Of a stretch of 64,000 bases of DNA, positions 1-9,480 are shown piece by piece. The stretch is from Leptothoe sp034932105 (GTDB lineage: Bacteria > Cyanobacteriota > Cyanobacteriia > Phormidesmidales > Phormidesmidaceae). Each line of letters begins with the position of its first letter. Positions within the stretch are counted from its first letter, which is position 1. Made by a program: the position numbers and the translations under genes. The stretch is from the NCBI RefSeq assembly GCF_034932105.1, contig NZ_JAYGIG010000016.1:1-64000 (forward strand). Direction: 5' to 3'. The notes under the pieces were generated by a model. It did no database searches and was not told the origin of the DNA. It was given only the letters and a program-made list of their open reading frames with translations.

Positions 1-164
1 GCTGATGCCGATATTTTCCATAGAGATGCACCCGACCCACACGCTAGGTTTCAACTATTTCTTAAAACCCATTTACTGGGCACGCGCGTCTGTATCAAAT
101 ATTACATTTTGAATTTATAATTGCTGCGTTGACAGCGTCCCCTTTGACAATCGAACCATGATAG

Positions 165-1727
165 TCACCCTCTACGTAATCGATAGGTCATGTAGCCCAC
201 GGCACTGCCCGTCATACCCCAGCCCACCAGGGCAGGGACCCAAGGGACCCAGATGACTGGCCCCACCATAAAGCCATAGCAGGCTAGGGTCAGTAGACTA
301 ATGGACCCTAGACCTGCCAACAGTAGGGGGCCCGGTCGGACAAACCACCAAAAGACAAGGCCGCCCATGCTAGACCACAGCAAGATCCAACCGCTCTCTC
401 CTAAAAATGGCCACCAGCGCATGAGGGGACGCTCTTCGAGTACGGCATTGATTAACTGACTGATCATTTGGCCATGGAGATAGACTCCAGGCACTGAATC
501 GTCATAGGGGGTGTTGAAATCATCGGAGTTGCGATCGCTAAAATCCGTATAGCCGATCAGTACGATGCGATCGCGAATCAGGTCCGGACTCACCTCATCT
601 TTGAGCACAGACTCCAGAGAAACCTGCTGGGCAAAATTCTTCAGTCGAGATCCCTGATCTGAGGTATCTGGATCATTTGGATCATGATAAGTGCGAAAAT
701 TTATTAGAGTTTGGTAATCTCCCAAACTACTCCAACCTAAATTCTCGGTATTGCCACTATAGGCCGTCCCATCACCATAAATATCAGGCAGTGCCACCTG
801 GCCCAAGGTGATCACGCCCAAGCGCTGATCATCCCCCGTGTTCCCATAGGAAATGCCCTCAGTTTCAAGATAGGTTTTAGCCAACAACAGAGTAAAAGAC
901 TCCTCAGAAGGACAACGATCTGTGCCTAACTGGGTTAAATAGTGGCGACGCACGGTCTTACCACCATCTAACAAAAAATTGGCAAAGCCGACTCGATGCC
1001 CAGGCATCTCATTCCCAATATCACTCACCTGATTGCTGGCCGTCTGACAAATGCCAAACAGATTGTCTACCCCAGCCAGATCGTTTTTGAGTGCGCCCTG
1101 GGCCGGAAAATCACGGAAAAAGTCCACCCCAATCAAACGAGCCCCATGGCGATTGAGCACGCCAATGGTCTCTGAAAGCGCAGGGTCAGGAATGGTACTA
1201 ATGCCAGGCTCATAGCGACCTTCGATCATTTGCTCCCGCAGCCACTCCCCACTGGGGGCATCCACCTTCACAATCAATAGCCGTTCATCTTGCTCGGTTT
1301 CATTGGGACGGAGTCGCAAAAACTGATCGTAGGCCCAAATTTCCAACGGTTGCAGCCCCCCAAATAGCCGTATCGCCGAGACGGCAAGGGCCGTAGCCAC
1401 CGTTGCTAGGACCACGGCCCGAGGTTTGATTTTCCTAAAGGGTAGGGCCTGACTGGTCTGGATATAGAGCGTTTGTAGATCCGTGATGGCCGGTATTTTG
1501 TTGCCCGACGCCTGTAACCAATGCACCGATTCCGCCAGGTCGTTACCCCGCAGCAAGAAACCATCATCCCGCTGACTTCGCTCCCATTCGATGGCTTTCA
1601 CGAGTAGTCGGGTGTGGGATCGCACATGCTCCGGATCGCTCTCTAGGGTGCGGAACAGCTCCCCAAAATTCACCAAAAAGTCGCCATCATGGCGGCGGAA
1701 ATCACTCCAGGGTAAAGCCGCAATCCC
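165..1727 (-). pseudogene. CHASE2 C-terminal fragment of an IS-split TIR-CHASE2 receptor gene
   Basis: This is the 3' part of a gene interrupted by the IS at 1728-3130. The fragment begins with the end of a TIR-associated helical unit (LLVKAIEWERS, then FLLRGNDLAESVHWL), which matches units after the TIR domains in the upstream part. A membrane helix follows (about residues 107-127 of the fragment ORF), then a CHASE2 extracytoplasmic sensor domain starting at FGGLQPLEIWAYDQFLR and including IRDRIVLIGYTD. Three C-terminal membrane helices end the protein. The open frame actually extends to an ATG at 1739, which lies inside the IS inverted repeat, so a 524-residue CHASE2 protein could in principle still be made; I see no Shine-Dalgarno for it. 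CHASE2 domains are sensory and often couple to effector domains. The CHASE2 part closely resembles the one in the CHAT-CHASE2 protein at 26257-28698. The domain call is firm; whether the fragment is expressed is unknown. Confidence 0.85.
1717..1727. repeat. Target-site duplication, left copy
   Basis: GCCGCAATCCC directly abuts the left IS end and is repeated exactly at 3131-3141. An 11-bp duplication fits IS4-superfamily elements. Its perfect identity suggests a recent insertion. Confidence 0.93.
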
Positions 1728-1744
1728 AGCAATTCTCATTATGA
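1728..1744 (+). repeat. IS left terminal inverted repeat
   Basis: Seventeen bases perfectly inverted relative to 3114-3130. Read leftward, it supplies the ATG (1739-1737) that opens the downstream CHASE2 fragment frame. Confidence 0.93.
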
Positions 1745-1806
1745 AGAATAGCTATTCAATCGCCTGCTATCAGACTATTGTGGAAATGTGGCATGAGGCT
1801 TAGTCA

Positions 1807-3111
1807 ATGACGAACGGGAGCTTTGCCACTGTAGTCGATTCATTTCGAGGAACGCTGTCATCCCTGCCGGACAAGCGCACGGGTAAGAACAGCCGCTACG
1901 CGATGTTGGATGCAGGGCTTAGTGCATTCAGTGTGTTCTTCACACAAACGCCGTCGTTTCTGGCGCACCAGCGCAAGATGTCCGATACGAAGGGTCGCAG
2001 CAATGCGCAAACGCTGTTTGGGGTGCATCAAATTCCCAGCGATAATCATATCCGAGATTTGCTGGATGGGATATCGCCCACTGTGCTGTATCCGGTCTTT
2101 GACGATATTTTTCAGGTGCTCCAAGCGACGGAGCAGCTATCATCGTTTCGGTCATTTGCCGATACTTTACTGATGCCGCTAGATGGCACCGAGTACTTCA
2201 GTTCAACGAAGATTCACTGTGCCCATTGCTCGACGAGGGTGCTTAAATCAGGCGAGACGCACTACTTTCATTCAGTCGTCACCCCTGTGATTGCTTGCCC
2301 AGGTCGCTCTGAGGTGATTCCGTTAGTACCGGAGTTCGTCGTACCGCAGGATGGTCATGACAAGCAAGACTGTGAAAATGCTGCCGCCAAACGCTGGTTT
2401 GCCCAATACGGGCCAAGGTATCGGGACCTGCGCATCACGGTTCTCGGCGATGACCTGTATTGTCGTCAGCCCTTGTGCGAGCGGCTGCTCACTGAGCAAT
2501 TCAACTTCATTTTAAGCTGTCTGCCGAAGTCACATAAAACGCTCTACGAACACTTAGAAGGGATAGCACTGCCGAGTGTCATCAAGAAACAGTGGACGGG
2601 AAAAACCCTGAAAACCTATACCTACCGCTATCTCAACCAAGTCCCGCTCAGAGATGGCGACGATGCACTGCTCGTAAACTGGTGCGAACTCGTCATCACC
2701 AATGCCAAGGGTAAAATTCTCTACCAGAACGCTTTCGCGACCAACCACCTGATTACGGATGACAATGTTGAAGCTCTTGTCACGGCTGGGCGCACTCGAT
2801 GGAAGGTCGAAAACGAGCATAACAACACCCTTAAAACCAAGGGCTATAACCTTGAACATAACTTCGGGCACGGGCAAAACCAATTAGCGGCTTTCCTGGC
2901 CACCTTGAACATCTTGGCATTGCTTTTTCATACCCTGCTCGCTTTGACGGATACAAAGTATCGATTGCTCAGAGCACATCTATCGACCCGAAAAACCTTT
3001 TTTAATGATTTACGGGCCTTAACCCGTTACGTTTGCTTTGATAATTGGGATCATTTGCTGACCTTCATGCTCGAAGGTCTGGAGCTTAAAGTGCCTACTG
3101 ACACTAGCTGA
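1807..3111 (+). CDS. DDE transposase (IS4-superfamily-like)
   Basis: This 434-residue protein catalyses movement of the surrounding IS. The likely catalytic triad is Asp126 (in LDGTEYF), Asp215 or Asp216 (in VLGDDLY) and Glu335 or Glu337 (in RWKVENEHNN). The spacing and the C-terminal W-K-V-E-N-E-x-N-N pattern are typical of the RNase H-fold DDE_Tnp_1 group. A CAHC cysteine pair near residue 138 is an extra feature. It starts at ATG 1807 and stops 19 bases before the right end, filling the element as expected. No frameshift or internal stop is seen, so it may be active. The precise IS family remains open. Confidence 0.92.
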   Translation: MTNGSFATVVDSFRGTLSSLPDKRTGKNSRYAMLDAGLSAFSVFFTQTPSFLAHQRKMSDTKGRSNAQTLFGVHQIPSDNHIRDLLDGISPTVLYPVFDDIFQVLQATEQLSSFRSFADTLLMPLDGTEYFSSTKIHCAHCSTRVLKSGETHYFHSVVTPVIACPGRSEVIPLVPEFVVPQDGHDKQDCENAAAKRWFAQYGPRYRDLRITVLGDDLYCRQPLCERLLTEQFNFILSCLPKSHKTLYEHLEGIALPSVIKKQWTGKTLKTYTYRYLNQVPLRDGDDALLVNWCELVITNAKGKILYQNAFATNHLITDDNVEALVTAGRTRWKVENEHNNTLKTKGYNLEHNFGHGQNQLAAFLATLNILALLFHTLLALTDTKYRLLRAHLSTRKTFFNDLRALTRYVCFDNWDHLLTFMLEGLELKVPTDTS

Positions 3112-3113
3112 CC

Positions 3114-3130
3114 TCATAATGAGAATTGCT
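3114..3130 (-). repeat. IS right terminal inverted repeat
   Basis: Perfect 17-bp reverse complement of 1728-1744, directly followed by the duplicated target GCCGCAATCCC. Confidence 0.93.
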
Positions 3131-3141
3131 GCCGCAATCCC
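3131..3141. repeat. Target-site duplication, right copy
   Basis: GCCGCAATCCC, identical to 1717-1727. Joining the gene through a single copy keeps the codons GGG-ATT-GCG-GCx in the same frame on both sides. Confidence 0.93.
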
Positions 3142-6054
3142 TTCTGGCAGGGTGGACCTCACCACATTCTGGTAGATTACCGGGAACACTCGCTTTTGGC
3201 GAGATTGAGCATAGGTCAATTCAGCTAAACAGGCTGGACATTGGGCCGACCGAGGGGACAACACATACAGAACATTTTCTGCATTATCAATCAGCTGATG
3301 GATTTCCTCCGGTCGAGCCGTCCACCCCGCTGCGCCTTCTGGGGATAGCCACGCACTCTTTCCTTGTACCAACAGAGTTTCATTCAGCCGTTGGGAAAAA
3401 TCAAAGTCATCAATATGGTGAATAAAAAAGACACCAATAGTTTGCTCTGGAGACTGCTGTTGACTAGCCTCTAGAAACGCTAGCTGTAGTGGCAATGCCC
3501 CGTTAATCGGTCGATCCTTGGCATTTTGCGCCCAGGCAAAATAGGTCTCTTGCAGCTGACGCTGCAATAACAAACTCGGGTTGTGCTTCTGTCGTTCCCA
3601 CTTGAGCGCCCTCACCAAAAGGCGTTTATGCTGATTATGGTAAGGAGCCTCTCGACGGATGGCCCGTAACAACTCAGTCAAGGACTTGGCTAAATCGATG
3701 GATGTTTGATTATCCATCAGGTTGATAAATTGCACCTTGCGTAGGCTATCGGGTAGTAAATTGAGATCTATGGGTTCCACCAGCATGGGAATAATGCGTT
3801 TGTTCAACGCCAGCGCCTGGTCGATCTCCATCTGGCAGTAGTCTGATGCGAGGGATGTTTGGCTAATCAAATAAACAATATTGTCGGCTTCCTCCAGGCC
3901 CCGCTGAATAGCCACCTCAAAGTCTTCCCCCAGCCGGATATCCACCGTATTGGTCCAGACAGTAACTCCGGCTTGCAGCAGGTGGTAACGCACAATTTCT
4001 CGAGTGGTCAAATCTTCCTCGGCATAGGAGATAAACACCTGGGCCATGCCACCATCGGCGGACTTGATGCTCTCAGTAATAAAGATCGCCTGTTGCAAAC
4101 TGGGAGTGCAGGGGGGCTGACCTGAGGGACACTCCCTCAGTAGCCAGGTTTGAGCCTGTTGCCGGTCTTCCCCCATGAGCAGATACGAGGCCTGTTCCTG
4201 GTGACGCTCCCAGGTCAGGGCCTTGATCAGTAACTCAGTGTGCTGATGGACATAGTCTTCATGGCGGCGGCATAGATCCACCAAGCCAGTAATGGCCGCT
4301 TCTAAGTCATCCGTCCCGTCCCGGGCATAGATCCAATTGATTTTACCGATGCCAGGATGCAGGTTGGGAAAACTGGAATGTTTGCCCTGGGCTTGGTAGG
4401 CTTGCCATTGTTCTAGGCTGCCCTCGGGGTTACGGGCTTGCCAAGTGGCCTGACTAATCTCCTCCACCTGCAAAATGGGGATAATCCGTTTGTTGTATTT
4501 TAGGGCCAGGGCAATTTCCTTGGCGCAGTAGGGGGAGTTGACGGCATGGGGGGTGATGATAAAGACAAAATTATGGCTTTTTTCAATCCCGTCGTTGATC
4601 TGCTCTTGGAAGTCTACGCCGAGGGGGATATCGTTTTGGTCAAACCATACTTGAAAGCCTTGGTGGGTCAGTCGCTGATATAGATCGGTGGCAAAGGCTT
4701 TACTGTCGATGCGACCATAGGAGATAAAGACATCGTAGAACTGATTGATCCCTTCACTAGCCCTAATCAGCGCCCGGTGGAGATCCGTGGGTTCACTGCC
4801 CCCAGGCCCAGTCTCCGATAGCCAGGCCTGGGCCGTGGTGAATTGGCCAGCTCGGAGGAGAAATTTGCGATCGCGACCCTGACGCTCCCAGCTCAGCGCC
4901 TTAACCAACAGTCGCTTGTGCTGCGCCAAATAATCGGCGGAGGTTTGCAAGGTGCGCAACAGGTCATCCACCGCCCGGTCAAAATGAACCTCCGATGCCA
5001 GGGAAGAAAAATCAATAAACTGGAGCATCCGCAACTCGGCCGGTAGCAGCGCCACATCCATCGGCTGCACCAGCACCGGAATAATCCGCTTGTGGTATCG
5101 CCGGGCATAGGCCAACTCCTGTTGGCAATATGGCGAAGCTAAAGCACTGGGCGAAAGTAAAAGAACAATATTATCGGCCCTTTCAATCCCACGATTGATT
5201 GCCCCCTGAAAGTCCACAGCGGTGGGAATATCCACCGTGTTAACCCACAGGGTTAACCCCTCCCGTATCAGTCGCTGACGCACCTTTTCCTGAATTTCCA
5301 TATCCTCTTGACTGTAGGAAATGAAAATTTGGGTCATCTGGTCATGGGCGGCCTTTAGACTCTCCGTAATAAACTCACACTGCAAATCCGTGGGTCGGCA
5401 GGGGGGCTGCTCATCTTTAAAGCGCGTCTGTAACCAGCGCTCAGCCTCAGCTAACGTATTATCCTCCGTTAACAGATACTGGGGCTGACGCTGCTGACGT
5501 TGCCAGTTGAGGGCTAGGGTCAGTAGCTGGGTGTGCAGACGCACATAGGGTTGCTGCCGCGCCAATATGGCCTGCAGTCTGGCCATCACCTCCTCAAAGT
5601 CATCCCGCCCTTCTCGCCCATACAGCCAGTTAATTTTGCTAATTTCCGGGGGCATGTTGGGGAAACTGCTATGGGCCCCCTTTTCCTGCAGAGCCCGCCA
5701 GCCAAACTCACTGGCATCGGGTGTGCGAGCCTGCCAAGTGTCATAGCTAATCTCCTCCACATGCAAGAGGGGAATAATGCGTTTATGGAAAGCTAAGGCT
5801 AGCTCCAGTTCCTTGGCACAATAAGGCGAATTAACGGAGTGGGGAGAAATAATAAACAGAAAATTATCGGCTTTCTGAATGCCATCATTAATTTGGTGCT
5901 GATAGTCCACCCCTGGGGGAATATCGTCAAAGTCAAACCATACCGCTACCCCCGCTGCCACCAGATAGTCCTTGACTTGTGTGGCAAACAAACAACTATC
6001 TGCCCTGCCATAGGAAATAAAGACATCCTGCAGAAGGGACAATGGCAATGTCAT
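3131..6054 (-). pseudogene. N-terminal part of an IS-split multi-TIR-CHASE2 receptor (five TIR domains)
   Basis: This is the 5' part of the interrupted gene. About 975 native residues are followed by roughly 36 IS-derived residues, to a stop at 3019. Five TIR domains lie near residues 8-110, 241-340, 440-540, 671-765 and 873-973. Each keeps a glutamate at the usual NADase position (Glu82, 313, 513, 743, 945). Two TIR types alternate: domains 1 and 3 (VFISYGR, WFD, SPYCAKE) and domains 2 and 4 (FISY with acidic residues, NTVDI). Domain 5 is divergent. Helical units (LLVKALxWERQ, then a Leu-rich motif) separate them. TIR domains act as NAD+ hydrolases or signalling scaffolds in immunity; that role here is inferred. 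Translation starts at ATG 6054, six bases after the stop of the lysin-like gene, so the two form an operon. As it stands the protein lacks its CHASE2 and membrane part. Confidence 0.9.
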
Positions 6055-6060
6055 GACAGC

Positions 6061-7254
6061 CTAGAAACCATAGTCCCAACGGGCACGATATCCCCGAGCA
6101 TCAATGTGGGTAAAGACCGATGCACTGGCGATGCCACCGCGATCTCCCCACCAGGATTCTAGTTTGCGGTTGACCTCCGGTGGGGAGATCCCTTGCACCA
6201 CAAAATCCACCGCATCCCCTGAGAGATGGCGAGAACGGCTGGCCCCCCCAGCCTTACTATTGGAAGCAGGATCGCGATACCAGGAGTTAATGGTAATGGG
6301 GCGTCCTCCCAAATAATCTCGCACCTCCTCCATGGCTTCGGCAATTTTCAAAATGCCATTAACCACAGTTTCATCCGCGGGAATGCGGCTACCATTTTTG
6401 GTCGCTTCGGCCCAGCTAAAGTGGCCGCCCTTAAGGATGGGGTCGCCCAGATAAACCGTGCCGAGTTTCGGTACCTGAATGGGACGGCCCCGATCTTGGT
6501 CAGCAATCTTTGTTTCCGGTGCGACGGGAGGGTCCATGGGTTTGTTATTGGGCTCCGTCCCTTCCAGCTGAATATGCTGGGAAAATATATACCAGTCAAC
6601 CCGATCATTTTGGCCCCGCAGTAAACCATCTGGAATACGCACTTTTACATGGCCGCCCTGGGCCGGGTCGTCCGTCAGCAGCTCTAGGCGGGTGCCAGCA
6701 CTGACGAGCATTTTCTCGTCTTCCGCCAGCTTAAACCCCTGCTCTGGCTTGATTTTAAACAGGGTATCCGTCAGCACTAGCAGTTCGACAGCGGCCTTAG
6801 GTCCCCCCAATTCAATCATTTGCTGCTGTAGTAGGTAGCGCACAACAGCGGCAGCCCCAACGCGCGATGTGTTTTGGCCCAGGATGCTGGTTCCGCCCCA
6901 CACCCAGGTTGACTCTTTACCCACACCGCCACGAAACCCATGCCATAGGTCAAATCCCCAAAGAAAAGCTCCTAGGGTACGGGTTTTAGCCTGGTGATAT
7001 TTTTTGGCGATCAGCACATCCACCACCTGGCGTTCAAACTGGGCTGGCTCGCGAAAATTCCATTCGCTGTAGTGCAAAAGACCGATAAACCACCAGGGTA
7101 CTCCCGTGGCTTTTTCTACCGATTCATAGTGCGATCGCAACTGCACCATGCGCCCTACAATTCCCCGCACCGTAGGCTCTATGTCCGCCTGGATCGAACA
7201 ACCTTCAAACGCCGAGCCATAATCTGTTTCCAGTGTTTTGAGCGTTAAATCCAT
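6061..7254 (-). CDS. Lysin-like protein: muramidase-like domain, SH3-like linker, M15 peptidase
   Basis: This is a predicted peptidoglycan hydrolase of about 397 residues. The N-terminal region has VPWWFIGLLHYSEWNF, which resembles the catalytic-Glu motif of phage-type lysozyme-family proteins, followed by TRTLGAFLW and STWVWGG. The middle (about 190-250) looks like an SH3-type wall-binding unit. The C-terminus is an M15 peptidase (D-Ala-D-Ala type) with zinc-site elements SRHLSGDAVDF and FTHID. No signal peptide or membrane helix is visible, so export would need help, as with phage endolysins. It is immediately upstream of the TIR-CHASE2 gene (6-bp gap) and divergent from a 2TM-GH19 gene. 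I chose ATG 7254; a TTG at 7287 would add 11 residues. M15 is confident, the muramidase-like part moderately so. Confidence 0.8.
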   Translation of the reverse strand: MDLTLKTLETDYGSAFEGCSIQADIEPTVRGIVGRMVQLRSHYESVEKATGVPWWFIGLLHYSEWNFREPAQFERQVVDVLIAKKYHQAKTRTLGAFLWGFDLWHGFRGGVGKESTWVWGGTSILGQNTSRVGAAAVVRYLLQQQMIELGGPKAAVELLVLTDTLFKIKPEQGFKLAEDEKMLVSAGTRLELLTDDPAQGGHVKVRIPDGLLRGQNDRVDWYIFSQHIQLEGTEPNNKPMDPPVAPETKIADQDRGRPIQVPKLGTVYLGDPILKGGHFSWAEATKNGSRIPADETVVNGILKIAEAMEEVRDYLGGRPITINSWYRDPASNSKAGGASRSRHLSGDAVDFVVQGISPPEVNRKLESWWGDRGGIASASVFTHIDARGYRARWDYGF

Positions 7255-7502
7255 GGAGTTAGCCAATAAAACAACAGAGCTTGGCAAAAATGAACAATTA
7301 GGTCATTTTGATCATTAGATTCAAATACTTTACCGATGAAGTATTCCCATCGAAACCAATCAGCATAAATTGTTTATAAGTTAATTTTTATAAATCCAGA
7401 AAATCAGAAAGCCAGATTCCAAAGCTTCAGCGTGTACCTTTAAGTTGAATTCTGCTGAATATGAGCCCAGCTATATAGGGTTCATAGCCGCCTTGAACTT
7501 CT

Positions 7503-7535
7503 ATGTATCTAGTATGTATCTAGTATGTATCTAGA
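7503..7535. repeat. Three tandem 11-bp repeats in the divergent promoter region
   Basis: ATGTATCTAGT occurs at 7503-7513 and 7514-7524, then with one change at 7525-7535. The period is close to one helical turn, which would suit a cooperative DNA-binding regulator. Confidence 0.85.
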
Positions 7536-7563
7536 AATTGCCGATCTATGCCTACCTCCCCTA

Positions 7564-7607
7564 CCTGAACATTAGGCCTGAACATTAGGTCCGTAGCAAG
7601 TCCGTAG
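7564..7607. repeat. Tandem 13-bp repeat followed by an 11-bp-spaced repeat
   Basis: CCTGAACATTAGG occurs twice head to tail (7564-7576 and 7577-7589). GTCCGTAG then occurs at 7589-7596 and 7600-7607. They sit about 85-125 bases upstream of the 2TM-GH19 gene. Confidence 0.8.
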
Positions 7608-7690
7608 ATCCTTATGGGGTCATGGAAACCTATTCTAACTAAGATCTACCCGCAGACCATCGCGAAATTAAAGCCCATAAAATCGAAAAA

Positions 7691-9223
7691 ATGGCCAAGA
7701 AAAATGACTACAATGAGAAGCTTCAGAATACCCTAGGGAATCTGATTGACAAGCTTGAGATTACCGAGCTGCACAAAGAATTTCTCAAAAATCGCTGGCT
7801 AGACCAAGTGATGTGGCTAGAAGGACGAGCCGCTAAGGAACGCAATCAACATTTCAGGCTGCGCATGGTGACCATCATCGGTGGTGTCCTGGTTCCGGCC
7901 CTGGTGGGGTTTAAAAGTGAGAGTATAAGCATCAATCAAACCGTTGGTTGGATTGCGCTGGGTGTGAGTCAGGCGGTGGCGATTTCGGCAGCTGTAGAAG
8001 AGTTTTTTGGCCACGGAGATAAGTATCGCAACTACCGTAGTACGGCAGAAAGTATGAAAATCGAAGGCTGGGAGTTTATGCAGCTAGCTGGCCCCTATAA
8101 ACGATATGCAGTTCACGAAAACGCCTATAAAACCTTTGCCCACCGGGTAGAGCAATTTATTCAAAAAGACGTAGAAGGGTTTGTTGCCCGTCTAGATGAG
8201 AAGCAAGACGACGATAACCGTGACCTAGACGAGGCCAAGGTTCATGCTGAACAAGCATCAATGCGGCTAAATCAAGACAACGAAGAACGGGCCCAGTTTT
8301 TAGCTGCCGAACAAGCACGACTAGGGTCCCAGGGGACTGCTCCCCCCAGGGGCTCAGAGAGCGGTTACTCCGGGTCCCTATTGGATATCCAGATGCCCCC
8401 CGATACTGAAGGAGTCACTGGAGGGGAGTCCTTTAAAACAAGCGGGTCTCCCTCCTTGGCAGAAATCCAGCCACTGGTGTCCACCAATAACCCACCCACC
8501 ACAGACCGCCGCCCCGCTACCCACCGAGCAGCCACCCCCATTACCTCCAGCAGTAGTCTGCCCCCCCTAGGGCAACATGCCATGGAATGGGAAGAGAATG
8601 TAGACTTCCAGTCGCTAAAAACAATTCTGACTGAGCAAAACAGCGCTGTGGGCTCTGGCTCCAAGAGCAATGGAGGCGCGACCGCCGGACCTCAGCTGAT
8701 CACCCCCGCCGAGGTATCCCAAATTTTGGAATGTTCCCTGGAGGACTGCAAAGTCTATTTGCCTGGTATTTTGGCAGCCATGAAAAAATACGGCATTTTA
8801 GATAACTCCGTCCTGATTGGCCTATTGGCCACCGTTCGGATTGAAACTGGCGGGTTTAAACCGGTCCATGAATGGGGTGGAGAGAGCTATTGGCAACGCT
8901 ACGAAGAGCGGACGGACTTGGGCAATGTCCAGCCGGGGGACGGGATTAAATATCATGGCCGGGGCTATATTCAACTGACAGGACGGGCTAACTATAGTAC
9001 CTATGGCAAAAAGCTAGGGGTGGATCTAGAGGGTAATCCCGACCTAGCGATGGACCCAGAAATATCGGCCCAGGTTTTGGCCTGTTACTTTAAAGAACGA
9101 GGGGTGGACCAAGCCGCTCGCGCCGGAGATTGGCGCAAAGTACGCAAACTGGTAAATGGTGGTTACCATGGCTGGGATGTGTTTTCAAATTATGTGGAAC
9201 GGGCCCGGGCTCAACTCGGGTGA
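7691..9223 (+). CDS. SLATT-like 2TM (DUF4231) protein fused to a GH19 lysozyme/chitinase domain
   Basis: This 510-residue protein has an unusual architecture. Residues 1-150 form a DUF4231/SLATT-like domain with two membrane helices (about 59-76 and 83-104) and a conserved YRNYRSTAESMKIEGW region. A charged coiled-coil stretch (about 150-210) and a Pro/Ser/Thr-rich low-complexity linker (about 215-325) follow. Residues about 335-510 form a GH19-type lysozyme domain, with a likely catalytic Glu in RIETGGF, a second acidic motif in YEERTDLGN, and GRGYIQLTGR. SLATT domains are predicted pore-forming effectors linked to SLOG or SMODS nucleotide sensors; GH19 domains of this type cut peptidoglycan. 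A SLOG-like gene lies directly downstream. I infer a membrane-anchored lytic effector; its topology and substrate are not shown by sequence. Confidence 0.82.
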   Translation: MAKKNDYNEKLQNTLGNLIDKLEITELHKEFLKNRWLDQVMWLEGRAAKERNQHFRLRMVTIIGGVLVPALVGFKSESISINQTVGWIALGVSQAVAISAAVEEFFGHGDKYRNYRSTAESMKIEGWEFMQLAGPYKRYAVHENAYKTFAHRVEQFIQKDVEGFVARLDEKQDDDNRDLDEAKVHAEQASMRLNQDNEERAQFLAAEQARLGSQGTAPPRGSESGYSGSLLDIQMPPDTEGVTGGESFKTSGSPSLAEIQPLVSTNNPPTTDRRPATHRAATPITSSSSLPPLGQHAMEWEENVDFQSLKTILTEQNSAVGSGSKSNGGATAGPQLITPAEVSQILECSLEDCKVYLPGILAAMKKYGILDNSVLIGLLATVRIETGGFKPVHEWGGESYWQRYEERTDLGNVQPGDGIKYHGRGYIQLTGRANYSTYGKKLGVDLEGNPDLAMDPEISAQVLACYFKERGVDQAARAGDWRKVRKLVNGGYHGWDVFSNYVERARAQLG

Positions 9224-9262
9224 TCCCGAGCAAACAATAGGTCTGAAGAGGGGCTCACAACC

Positions 9263-9355
9263 ATGACTGATGTGGAAGATGCAACGCTCAACCAACGGGT
9301 CCCTCCACCAGACTTATGCAGCAAAAGTTCTACCGAGGCTAAGTACCGAGACTAA
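9263..9355 (+). CDS. Possible 30-codon small ORF between the GH19 and SLOG genes
   Basis: An ATG at 9263 follows a G-rich stretch (GAGGGG) and opens 30 codons ending at TAA 9355. The 3' part contains a near-repeat (TACCGAGGCTAAG then TACCGAGACTAAG). There is no recognisable domain, and chance occurrence is likely. Confidence 0.15.
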   Translation: MTDVEDATLNQRVPPPDLCSKSSTEAKYRD

Positions 9356-9480
9356 GTAATATTCCTCAGAAAATAAGCCATTTGTCCGATAAACATGCAC
9401 ATTCTTGGCAGGATAAGGGTATTTTGGGGTGGTTAAATGGGTTGACAATCAGTAGGCTAATCACACGCTTTTGTTAAGAG

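Larger units (their letters stand above)
1728..3130 (+). mobile_element. Insertion sequence (1403 bp, IS4-superfamily-like) inside the TIR-CHASE2 gene
   Basis: The element is bounded by perfect 17-bp inverted repeats (AGCAATTCTCATTATGA at 1728-1744, its reverse complement at 3114-3130) and flanked by an 11-bp direct duplication. It encodes one intact DDE transposase. It lies in a leftward gene, in the opposite orientation. All three hallmarks are intact, so it may still be mobile. I cannot assign the IS family beyond the DDE/IS4-like superfamily. No second copy is seen in this window. Confidence 0.94.
7255..7690. promoter_or_regulatory. Divergent intergenic region with clustered short tandem repeats
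   Basis: This 436-bp gap separates the lysin/TIR operon from the 2TM-GH19 gene. It is AT-rich near 7300-7440 and holds three sets of tandem repeats between 7503 and 7607 (listed separately). No ORF or hairpin terminator is seen. Promoters for both directions must lie here, but I could not pick convincing -10 and -35 boxes. Confidence 0.5.

Noticed and set aside
1591..1803. 70-codon frame crossing the left IS junction
   Set aside because: It spans the IS boundary and the antisense of the CHASE2 fragment, with no supporting features.
7500..7610. Possible CRISPR-like repeats
   Set aside because: Units are only 8-13 bp, without unique spacers or cas genes.
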